From: Liolophura sinensis
Lineage: Eukaryota > Mollusca > Polyplacophora > Chitonida > Chitonidae
NCBI RefSeq assembly: GCF_032854445.1
Contig: NC_088301.1
Coordinates: forward strand, 42,529,116 to 42,581,186
DNA: 52,071 nt
Direction of reading: 5' to 3'
Shown here: one piece after another, positions 1 to 12,500 of the stretch
Layout: each line of letters begins with the position of its first letter
Numbering within the stretch: position 1 is the stretch's first letter
Notes under the pieces: generated by a model
What the model was told of the DNA's origin: nothing
Databases searched by the model: none
Seen by the model: the letters and a program-made list of their open reading frames with translations, nothing else
Position numbers and translations under genes: made by a program

Positions 1-371
1 TTGCCATGCATTTTTGTCAACGCAAATGATACAACAAAGAAACACAAATATACAATTTAGTGACATGAACGTTAGGATTGGCAGCTACGATTATTGATGC
101 AAAGATGTTTGATGAAGTTTTCTTAAGGCAACAGTTTCTAAATAATACCCTGACTCAGGCTGAATTCACAGCGCAATACAAAGGACGTATAAACATGGTA
201 AGACTGCTAATCATCTCAGAAACATCTTACTGACCTGAGTTGAACTTAAACTTTTATACGTAAAGATTCGTTGTTTTTTTAAATGTGAGAAAAAAGTCTG
301 CAAGACAACTAATTCACTAACGAAGATGAGTAATTTCACTTGTTTTGACAAGCAGTGAAAACACAGCTAAC

Positions 372-595
372 CTTGCCATTTCGAGAAAGACATCCGCATA
401 GGACCTTTGACCTTTGGCTATGCAACTCAAAGCAAACAAGGGGCTTTCCCCGTCATTGGCGAAGCCATTTGTTGCAGGAATTTCCTGTGAGACGAGCCAG
501 GAATACAGATTCTCTGCACGGGAATAGTCGTCTACGCAATGATCTATGGCGTCATTCACAAGGAGTTCCATGGTCTCGTAGTCTTCCGCTCTCAC
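372..595 (-). other. Exon 14: start of KY-type transglutaminase-like domain
   Basis: The exon follows a good acceptor (ttgcag, 601-596) and joins in frame to exon 13, which ends at a GTAAGA donor (1749-1744). It encodes about 74 residues with the pattern AENLYSWLVSQEI, then GESPLFAL, then KGQRSYADVFLEMAR. This resembles the first half of the transglutaminase-like domain of KY, hillarin and LTD-1 proteins: the helix 'R-A-x-x-x-W-L' and the strand-helix 'G-x-x-x-Y-A-x-L-F'. At the place where active members carry a cysteine, this protein has Gln-Arg-Ser, so it is probably not a protease or cross-linking enzyme. The exon ends in phase 2 at a GTTAGC donor; the His/Asp part of the domain must lie outside the window. 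Confidence 0.62.
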
Positions 596-3500
596 CTGCA
601 AAAAGATCAAGGTAAATAGATGGATGAAAGGGTCAAAGCCCACTGATCATAAAGAAAAAAAAACATGAACTTTTTTCCTAATCCAACTGCCATACTGTTG
701 TGTTCGAATCTGCATCATTTATTGACACCAAAAGACCTGCACTACTCTCAAGTAACGGTGTGGATGCCTACCGAATTCCAACCGTATCTGACATCTGTTT
801 CATTCTTCCCAGCTTAGCTTTCAGAAATACAGATCTGTACTCTTCGATTCGCTAACCTGGAACTCGTTCTTTTCGAATGTGCTGTCCTCAACATGTCAAA
901 GTTTATACGCTACAGAACATTTTGTCTTTAATCCTACAGTAATTCTGATTTCCTATGCCCTACTTATGCATAGAAAATATAGACCACAGCGTCACAGTTA
1001 ACACATTAATGTACGAGGCGCACTGACAGTAAACCGAATTTTTCTAACCGCCATTTTCGAAAAGAGTCTGGCGAACTAGGTATAAGATGAACTCGTGGAA
1101 CGTTTGGATAGAAACTATCAAGATAACACCATTAAATTGGCTATTGGCAAATTGTTTGGGAGTCTTAACATTAATTTTTGTTTTCATAATGAACAGAATG
1201 TAAAGTAAGCAACTTTTGTGAAAAAAGAAGACCATTTGGTAAAGAATACCTGTGTTCACCCTGGATAGGGAGACAGGTGTTTCGAAAATGTTGGTTTGCA
1301 AAGTTCGGTTTCTGTCCCAGAGGATGCGCTGATTATATTTTATAGAGGTGACATGAATTCAGAATTACTTAAGATCACGGGAAACCTGTTGTCGTCGTGT
1401 ACTTTTACACTTTGAGGACATCGCAGGAGACACGACCTAGTTACAGGTTTGTGGATGCCACGATTGAGAGCGGTTGATGTGGAAGCTAAGCTGGGGAAAT
1501 GGCCAACTGATCTCAAGGCTAGATTCTACTCACTCATCTTTTTAGGCCACTTTTGTCAACAGGTCACTTTTACCTTGGACATCAAAATGAGCGTGACAAT
1601 GTCACATAATTATAAATTAAATCCCTCCTAATTTCTTAGTCTATATACATGTACTTTCGCAGTTCTTTGCTGGTTTCTGTTGAACGTTTCTTGTCATTAT
1701 AGACTGACGGCAAGTGTACGAATGTCTGTTTCGATGCCTGCATTCTTACCGACTCAGTATCATCTGGTTTCTTTGGCATGAGTCTGTTGCTCATGTAACC
1801 GTAATCACCCCCTGGAGACGAGATGGGCGTTCCAGTCATCAGGCTGGGTGTCACACTTGTGCTCTCTACGGACATACCATCGACATACCCGCTGTCTGGA
1901 ACGGCCTGGGGGTGGCAATATAACGGGGTTATATGATGAGGCGGGAAAACTTCAACATACACTTCTGTATAAGACATCACAATGTGAACTTTCATGTACA
2001 TGTCTTTGAAACTCTATGTTATAACTTAACTCAAGCAGATAACAGAATTATCCTTGCTCTGCTGAAAAAAAGTTTTTCAAATTAAACCGAATTATCGACT
2101 TAAATGGCATCATCATTCAGATGTACCTCACTTTCGTTCCTCACAAAGAACCTCTGTGGATAATATGAATTTTGAATGGCAATATGACTTACTTCGTCGT
2201 TTACGTGATGTCGCCGTGCTTCTCGACGCTGTTCACGTGACTGATCAATGGAATTCGGTGATTTGGGTAAATGAACAGGTCTTATAGAGTGTTGCATCAA
2301 TGTGGCATCACGATAGCTAGCCAAGACGTCCTCTGCTCGCTGTTTCACGTCAGTGGCTCGATTTAGTGCAATCTGTGAAACAATTGTCGTAGGTTTAAAC
2401 GCACACCCAAGATAATGATTTTAGACTCATACAAGATGTCGAGTCCAGCACATTGATGCATGTTTTATAATGATTAGTAATGATATTCATAAAACTCCGC
2501 TCTTATTTTATACGATTGCCGACTTTCAGTCAAAAGACGAAAGCTCAGCCTTTCAATTTACTTGAATCCTAAGCTATGTGATGTACGAAAAACGTCATAT
2601 GGTTATGTCTATATATTTATTTTACATGTTGCTTAATCGGCATTTAAAAGTTGGCTTAGTAACATCACATGCTTTATAAATACATAGATTACGAACTGAT
2701 ACATTAGACGTTGTTATCCACATATGAACTCTATGATGTTTTACGCCGCGATCGAGAATTTTTCAGATGATTACTCTCAAAGTGGTTTTAGTGCAAAACG
2801 GGCCCCTGGGGCAGTGAAAACGGGGAATCTACAAAATCGTCAAGCAAAATCTAATCCTAAATAGGCCCAACATGTCTTTCCCTTAATTTTCTTACCCGCC
2901 GTTCCCTGTTGCGCCTCTCGTCCTCAGCCTTATCTCTGGCCACTACGTCCATGTGGGTCTCCACTGGTTTCTCTTTCTCCCTCTTGCGGATGTTTTCCAG
3001 CTCGGCCACCCGACGCTGGTGCTGTTTGATCATCCCCGCCAGTCGATCTTTGGATAGCTCACCGCTGTTGTCCACAATTTTCTGGGCTGTCATTGTGTGA
3101 ATTGCGGCACTCACCTGAAGTCAAATGGTTACCATACTTTGTGAATTTATGTAACTCAATCTTAAACGTGGTTTATAGTATAAGAACATTACAGCTTTAT
3201 TCTCCCTGTCTGAAAGAGACCAGGAGATTTGTGGGTGGACAGCGTTGTTGTTATTGTTGTTCGTAATGCTAGAGTGCTGATTAGAAACGCGAATGATTCG
3301 CATATACGTAAATTTTTCTTGTTTCGATCTGCGGCAAAAAATCTGTTTAATGGACAAGAGAAACATTACCTTGTCCTGTTTCGTGGCTTTGATTGTTTCT
3401 TCGTATCTCTTTTGCATATCCTTGAGTATATCTTTCTTTGCTCGCTGTACAAAGGAAAGAAAAGACAATAATGAGCAAATCGTAACCATGCTTATCACTG

Positions 3501-6500
3501 CCTAGGTTATAAGATGCTTAACATCCCGTATCTCAAAAGAGTATCCGAATTTCATGAAAGCCGTCATTATAAAAACTTACAAGAAACCTTGTTTCTTTTA
3601 ATTCAATTCTATATATCCTTGTACTTTATGTATATGTTGGTCAACATAAGTGACAACCTTTTGTTTTCTTTCTGATGTGATGACAATTTTCTTCTTCAGG
3701 TCATCTCGTCGCTTCAACCTCTGGGCGTCCCTTTCCTCGATCAGGGTTCTCTGTTCCCGTCTATATTTGTCCAGTATGTCGCTGATCTCCTCCTCCCCGA
3801 TTGGCTTTCGGCCAAGTAAAATACGCTTCAGGGCTTGCTCTAGTTTACGGCGTTTCTGGCAAAAGTACACACAATGCTAAAGGTAGATTTACTAAAGCTA
3901 TGACACACATTTAAACGACTTTTGATCTCAATGCATTTAACAATATAGATGTCTTGAGAAAACACGTAAAATGTCAGTAATGCAAGTGCCTTCATGCATT
4001 TGTTTTCACAAACCTGCTGCGGTGCAATTAGATTAACATTGTGTATGTATTTTTAAAAAAAATTTCAACGTCATAATTGTGTATTTCAATAAGTTGCACT
4101 ACTTATTTTATTTTTGATAAAACTGACCTTGTTCATGTCATCGGGACGAGCATCAAGTTCTGGAACCTTCACGTGAAAACCTTCCTTCGTCTTTCCCTAT
4201 AACAAAGAAATAACCGAGACTGGATCACCTGACATGATGAGATCACTGAATCAGCCTTCAGGTAACACCAGTATCATATAGTTCAGTATCAGGTACGATC
4301 TATCACAGGTGAAGTGCCTTTATTTTGACACTTATGTATTTTTAACAAAATGTCAGAAATTACTTTACCGGCCACCTAAGTTTTATTGTTTTTGTTTTGG
4401 GGCATATTTTCTAAATTTCACGAAAAGCTATGATGAAAGAGTCAGGCGAAGGTAGCCAAATAGCAGGCTATTTATCAGACTTACCACCAATGCCAGGTTT
4501 TTGTTGATGGTCTTTACCCGCTCCGATTCGTGTTTTCTCACCGTGGCCGTTTCTTCTATCAGATGTCGTTCTATGACCTGGCTGAGCTCCTCAGCTGTGG
4601 CTGCGTCACGCTTGTCTGAGACGGTCTGCATGAATCGGTCGTTTAGCTCCAGCATAGCCTGCGAACACAAGGTCCTCCTCATGTAACTAAGATGCAGAAA
4701 ATGGTTGACAAGACTCGTTGCGACATTATCTCTTGCTGTAGCCCGTATGTGATCGGAAAAGCATGCAACCAAATTTGATTAAGTAACAATCTTATTGTTA
4801 TTAGGCATTTTCATGATTCCACCGTCTAAATGGTACCTACCAATCTGAAATTTCATTAAATTCGGTCAAGTATAGGTCAGCAGATATGCTGCAGACACAC
4901 ATACTGACTATATTTTGGTACATACATACAATCAAAATTGCTAAAACCCAGAAAAACCGAGAGATAAGCAGTTATACATGTATGTCCCAAAATATAGTCA
5001 GTACTTCAGTTTCCATAAGAGAGCTTGAAATCAAAATGCATTAAGCTGCAAAACAAAGCTACAAACAAAAGGTAATCAAAAAGGTCAAAGTCAAGCTGAC
5101 AAGGTGAGAAGCACCAAAATCTAATACGTTTCAAAGGTCACCATAATTATGTTTGAAACCAAATGTATTCTGTCCATTAGTTTTGGAAGGTATCTTGCAA
5201 ACAAGCACGTGAAACAGGAGTCAGAACACATACAACAATATACCCCCCCCCACCCCCAGCATAATTTGAAGTATGATAATTTCCTAATTTCCATGAAATT
5301 CGTTTTTGATCATCTGAACTAAAGTTATGCAACTAGTGTTTCAAAAAAGGCTAATGGTGAATAGTCATCTCAATGAATGTTATTTCTCCACCAGAGCCTG
5401 TGATGAGCAGCTATTAGTGTGGCTTATTTTAACCCGATCTTATGGACATTACTTTGAGTATTTGTGTTATGTTTATACATGGTACCGATATTATTTGCTG
5501 TGTGATAGGTATTTTATGACGCGATTCAACCACGTGCCTTTATTCTGAAAAAAAAAATGCAATAAGGATAGCTCGTTGCGATAATACAACCAGGAAGTCA
5601 CAAACCTTCTTCCTGGTGTATGTGATAACAGGATCTGGGTGAAATATTGGGATATTACGTTCAGATCCGCTGAGTCATAATTGTGGATACATTAGTGACA
5701 CAGGCATTCAGTTATATATGAAAATGAAAACATTTTCGGGACACAAACTTCAAGCGAATTTCACTGTAGACTCGGGTCCTATCATTAACTGATGTTAGTA
5801 ATTTCGCTTTGGGAATGTCCTGTATATACTTACATTATCGACTTGCCTGCCAAAGGCTGAGACTTCCTTTTCCAGCGTGTCAAACTCTTCTTCACCAGGC
5901 TACAAAGGGAAATTGCATTTACCTGTAACCATCCCATTTGATCACTTTGGTATAGATTTCTTCTGCATTTAATATAATGTGTATGATAGGTATAATACTT
6001 AAACGCTTATACACATTGAATGTTCGCGAAAACTATCCGTCAATCTTGAATTTCACCATAATTTATTATTTAATTTGAAAGTTGACAAGCATATATCAGA
6101 CTGTTATTTACCGAACTTGAAATTGACTCAAGGATGGCTTCACACAGTTGATCTATGTCATCGGCGTTGATGGTGGAAATATCAGTGCTGTAGAGGTAAA
6201 GCAGTCTTGCAACTTCATCCAGCATCTGCAAAACAAAGCATGTTTCTGAACGGATAAAATCATTCCCATTAACTCGCTTATAATTAGGATCTTACAGAAT
6301 ATTGGTTAGAAAATAAACTGTCAGGAAAGGAAAGAGCACGCTACTAACTGAACTGTGTGAATTGTCTATTTACTTATTTATTTTGTAAGAGTTTAGGTCG
6401 TAGACCAACTCATGATGGCACACAGTCAGGTTCATAGATTGGGGAAACATAGCAGAGCCTTGGTGAAACCACTGCTCCTCCGAACGCACCAGACAACCTT

Positions 6501-9500
6501 CCGAAATAAAGCTGCAGCGGAAGCACCGGAAGCTGTGACCTCATTGGTCAACCGGCAGTGGACTTCCGGCATACGGTACAATTTCGCTAGGCGCACTTAA
6601 ATGAGTAATATAAGGAAATGTGAGCAATAAAAAGGTACTTCAGTTTGTGTCGATACAAATGTGAATAAATAAGGAAGACAGTCAGGTCGTTCACGATACG
6701 TCGTGATAATCACAACAATGTCTATTACGCATTTTGTGGATATCCGTGAATCTGGTTGAGGTGCATTTCGAAATTTGTATCCAAGTCAGTCAAATTCCAC
6801 TCATTTGTCTCATTAAATCCCTACTAAAACTAGCTCGTGTACCGTTACCCTAATCAGATGTCTGAGCATTATTGATAAACTGATAATGTATCCTACCGCC
6901 AGTCGTCGTTGTTGTTGCGGTGGTAAATTCATCGCAACGTCTTTGTTCTCCTTCTTGGTTTCCTTCTGAGTCTTCAAAACGGTCTTTATGCTCTTCACAT
7001 TTTGGGCATGTTCGGTTAGGTACTGGGTGATGTCCGCCTCCGTCAACCCATTTCCCCGTTCCACCAATTTCTGTGCGAACTCCAGCTCGAAAACTTCAGT
7101 TACCTAACAGAACAGAGCAGGTGATGGAACTATAGATGTCGATCCCTAGACGTACAATTTGAAGATGTAAAACCACAACGGTTGACACAGAAAGGTACAT
7201 CCACACAGCTTTTATTTGTGAAACTTTCATCATATGATATATGACACATTTCGTATATCTTACTTTTTTTGTTATTAGACCTGTAATTGTACTTTCGTCC
7301 CGTTTGGCTCCATGTTTGAATACACCAAGAAACCATGAATAATTAACCATCCACAAAATCTTATCTCCACAGCTAGACTATACTGCTAAACCTACAATGT
7401 TACAGTGAGTCTGACGTGTATGTAAAGCAATCTTTTATGAATCAGTACACACAGTAGATTTAAATAAGGACCTTGAACATTAGCACTAGGAGTAAAAACA
7501 TTGATAGAGATCACATTAAAACCAGATGAATAAATTATATATATGCAAGGTAGGAATCTATATGCAATTAAGGTAGCTAGGTTCAATAACAAGAGGCGCG
7601 TGCACTCATATAGACAACTGGTTTATGTGACAGTTTTCCTACTTCCTTTAAAATATCTAATTATATCAAAGATTTATATTGGTGCTCCCACTGTGTCTGG
7701 CGAATTACTAGCATCATATCTTGAGCATTACAGTCACTTTCCCTGACACTGGGACGCCCCTTCGACAGCGTGAGCAGGCTCAGGTGGTTCTCGTTAGCTC
7801 AGCCCCAACTGTATGCACAGAATCCTCTGGCCTCACGCCAGTCTATAACATTACCTGATCTAGTTTTTCTTCCAGATCCGAACTGGAATCCGCTTCCCTC
7901 TGAGGACTGTCTGTAGGCCTTCTATCTCCCTCCTGCAAGACAGTAAGTAGGATATAATAAAAGAAAACGTTTTACCAAAAGGAAACAAACCATCGCAGCG
8001 ACGATATAGCGTGGTATTTTGATGCCTTTTTCACAGATCCCTCAAAATACCAATAATATATTTTTTTGAGAAAACTGGAATATATTTTGAAACATGTCTA
8101 TGAGCTGTGTCTACCATTATTATTTTTTTCTCTCTGTCTTGCGTACTATACCCATGAATGATTAAAGTTTATTCCTTGAATATTCAAGCCAAAATACCCA
8201 GTATTACTGCACATTTGGTAAAAAGTATAAAACTTCATTTATTATTTGCAATGTAAGATCACTTGATATATGACAATTATATGATGGTATCAGGCTTGCT
8301 TGGCAGCGATGCAAAATTTGAAGTATAGATATAAGTTATTCGCATTTCAATATGTTATGTCAAAGAGATGACATAAATCAAATATGAAAAATATGAAAGT
8401 GTTGCCAGAAACTATAATTAATGCTAATTTCATCAAAAGGGAAATGTTTTTTAAGGTATAAAAAACTTGTAAGTCTGTAAACCAACGGCCGAGCTTATGG
8501 AAAGACACAATAGATGGACTTGCTCTAATACGGATAGCATCAAGAATACAGCACTGTCATATACGAGCAAGAAGTGTGCCGTATGCATTCTGTCTTGTTA
8601 CTTTTTCAACAATTCCTGTATAGAAACGCTTCAGTAAGCTTGTAAGATAGTATTGTCATCATTCTGGACAACACTTGTTACTTCAGAGCCGAAATTCAGC
8701 CGTGTGACTGTTCATTAAAGTTCATAGACACCATATCTAAAATGTCACAAAGAGCATACTTTGTTAGGTATCATTCTAGAATCGAATACCTTGATGGCAG
8801 TCTTACCTTCGGCTTTGGTGTGGCTGGTTGCTCGCCCGTACGTGTTTCCGTTGCCGCCTCATTGGGCGACTGGTCGCTGTCCTTGGCGTCTTTGTACGCC
8901 AGTAGCTGTTCCAGGATGATTCGGTAGGCCTTCACAATGCCCTGGTACTCGTTTTGCGTCATGGAACCCTGGGACCGCCTAAAGATGATGTCCCCGGCGA
9001 TCATTGCGCCCACCTCTTCCAAACTCTGAAATGTTTTGGAACACAACACCGGCCGGTAATCAAAAGAGATAAAGAACACGAAGAAAACAAAAAAGTTGTT
9101 GTTCCAGAGTGGCGGATGAACAACACGTGTGCGCGCCGCCATGTTTACATTACTTAGTATCCATAGCAATGCCTTGGCGAAAATGCGGGAGATGGTTTTA
9201 TCAGGTAACCTAGACGTATCCCTTTAGCTTAAACCGTTATTAACAGACGAATGTGTATTGTTGTACCGGGATCATACATGACAACACAGCCGTGTCAAAA
9301 CTTTCTTTTTTTCTTGGTAATTGTTCGGTCTCGATCAACTTGTTTGTCATGTTAAGTAAAGAATATGTACTCTAACAAATACGCATGTATAGTGCCTTTT
9401 CAGAAAAATGATCCATTGACTTCAGAATTGGTAAGTTCCAACAAAATGAAAAAAATTCAAAATGAATTTTATGATGAATGAATTTGATGATAACAACAAA

Positions 9501-12500
9501 GTAAATAAATTTTAGAGAAACAAGATTTTCTTTTTCATAGCCAATGTGGTACCCTCCGTATGAAATCAGGATCAGACTTAAATTATATCACTTATATTAT
9601 GTTACCACACTGCGTCAAAGGAAGACCGTTATATGTTTTTTTTTAACTTTTGTGAGAGCCGGAGAGCCTATTGTTTTATAAATAAGCCGGCGTTTGACAA
9701 GGTTTGAGGAGGTATCCACTTTCACTAGACAACTGCCAACTCTAGATAGAAATCTTGTGTGCTCATTGCGTAACAGGTGCAGCGCAAGGCGCGTCTCTAG
9801 CCTACTTTTTCTAGCGGGTGCTAGAGAGAAACTAGAATCACACGTGAACATCGTTACTAGAAAGGAACCGGAAAAGCTTCATAAAAAGAAACTGCCTATA
9901 TATACTCCTTCTCCACCATTCCCTACCCTCTATTCCCGTTAGGCTACGTTGTAAAGTTTTGTTATCTCTCTGCATGGGGTTTGTGGCATCACCTGTCCAT
10001 AAATCAACATCTAGCGTTAACTGGGTGAGACGGCTTGTCTCATCTATCGCTAACCAAACAGAAATTCCTGCTGAGTTCTGAACGATTTCAGAACACTGCT
10101 AGAGGCTATAATATGGCATAGGAATGGTACCAAAACCTTTGCTGAAACTAGAAGGATGAACTTATTAAATACTCATATTTAAGTTCTACAAGCCAAAGAC
10201 ATAGATCAGAACAAAAAGTTTTTTCAAAAACGAAATTTCAAAGGAATCATCGGAGCAAGGCAGAATTTATGATGTATTCAGCACTCGGTGTTTGGCCCAT
10301 TTGGCACGCGCTTCGGAATATAATTCGTACATCGATAAGTGCTTTCTGACCTGGATGTGGGACAAGGTGCCTGTAGATGTATGAGTCAGACACAGTATGA
10401 GTCGGACATAGAATGAGTCAGACATAGTTTAGTACTTGTTTATTCATTTATTTACTTATTTGACTGGTCTTCCTCAAGAATGTTTCATTTACACGGCTAC
10501 AGTTAGGTGTATGGGAGGAAGAAACATGAGACTCCGGAGTACTCCATCAACCTACGCCAAGTGCCTGGGGGATGATTCTCTTTGCTATTATTGACAAAAA
10601 ATAAATCATCGTCACACTGCTTATTTCTATCCCGGTTTTAATATGCTAGCATTTACCACGTGGTCCAAAAATATGCTTTTAAATCCTGTTTTTAATTTTG
10701 ACTTCCAGAAATCGGCCTAAAAGCCGCAGTTAAAGGAGCGAAAGCCAGAATGAAACACGCAACATCCATCGTCCAGGCAATGATAGTCGTACCGAGTTAC
10801 GAACCAATTAAACGGTTAACACAGTAAAGCCCACAGTAAATGATGTATAATATACCAGCATATAACGTAGACAACTTCCACTTGAAGAAATAACGACTTA
10901 AATAACCGCAAACTACTCCAGATTACATAAGTGATAACATACAAACTGCAGACACTTTTCAATTGCAGAGCGTATACTGCAGATAGTTCCGAGTTGCAGA
11001 AGTGTCTACATAGCTACACCGTAGATTGCTGCCATTAACAGAAGACGGCAACTAGCTGCTGAACATCAGTTGTTGGCAGAAGCATATGTCGTTGTAATTA
11101 ATCTGCAAGCATGGGGTGCTAGCCTTAAGCGATTCCATTGGCTAACCATCCCGACAATCGGGACTAATAATAGCAATGTCGGCTGTTTTCAGCGTTGTGA
11201 GAACAACAAGGCCGATGTTTCAAAAAAGTCGAATTCACAAGAAGCAAAAAAAGGCCAACAGAAGAATTTTATGGGGAGGTGTTTTTAAAGGCTTCATAAA
11301 ATAATAACGGGACGGAAATGACAATTTTGCATAAACCACGCTAAATGTATTAAACATTAATGCTACTGTTCAGATCTGTAGCCATACACCTCATATGTAC
11401 AGAAGGCAATGTTTTTCATAATTTTGCAGGTAAATTTCTAATTAAACTTATTGTCATGGCGATGGTACTTTGATATACTCTCTTTCTAATCCACTTGGTA
11501 AAACAAGGCTATATATGTACAATACCTACAATGTGTTCAAGCTAAAAAAATATTGTCTTCAAATTTATGCAACACCAAACAAAAGAACTGCAATTCATGA
11601 TGTTTAAGAACAAATGTACCATTTTACCAACAATGGCCTTTCAGTGGTTGGAAAATATGTACACTTGATATGGAAATAATATGGCCACTTATGTACCAAT
11701 AATAAATCTCGTGAAAATAATGGTTGGGTAGTTAGATAAAACATTTTATATACAATTTCAGGGAGTCGTTTGCGTCGAGTAACTTCATGCAGGCCTCGAT
11801 GTTTAAGAGGTGAATAACCAGCCTTACTATTGGCGTGTGCTCTATTTCCTATAATGAAGGCATACATTTAGAGGCTGAGAAGAGACTAACGAATGTCGGA
11901 CTTGAAGCTTTAAGGTATAGATCTGACCGATGCATTTAATCAACATACATGCTAAAGATTGCAGCAGACCGCTGTTAAAAGGGTGCATTTTCTTAGACAT
12001 GTTGTCTAAGTTATTAATACATGAATCGTAAATCCTCTGGTTATCTAGTCGTTCGCCCGGGTTGAGTATTATCCAGTATTTAATTTCCATCGCGTCTGTT
12101 TACATACACACTGAGAACCACAACCGAACCTATTTGGATGCCGTTGTACAAATATGGATTTTGTTTATTAACAGTTAATCTTTCGAACATAACACCTTGT
12201 GTAATGTTTAGATTTGTCAGAAATGAATTGTGAAACAAGTATTACCAACGTTGCGGTATATTTACTATTGCTGTCCAATCTTATCTGAGTGTGGCCCAGG
12301 CCAACCTTATCTGGGTGTCAGTTGAGCAGTGTTAGACATCGTACATAGCTAAATATTGGTAAGTCATGTTTGCTACATCAAAGGAGCGGCGATATCGGAC
12401 GAACGAATGAGGATCTTGCAGGCTGTGTAAAATACACAAACCGATTCTTGTAAGGAACACAATTTTGTGCTATTCTAACTTTGTAAAAACAAACACAAGG

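Noticed and set aside
1636-2001. Open frame ending in a stop at 1636 as a terminal exon
   Set aside because: A strong GTAAGAATG donor at 1749 lies in the correct phase and joins directly to the 595-372 exon, so the read-through to the stop is more likely intron.
5240-5260. C-rich run as a possible structural element
   Set aside because: It is a simple low-complexity run without a partner G-run or other context.
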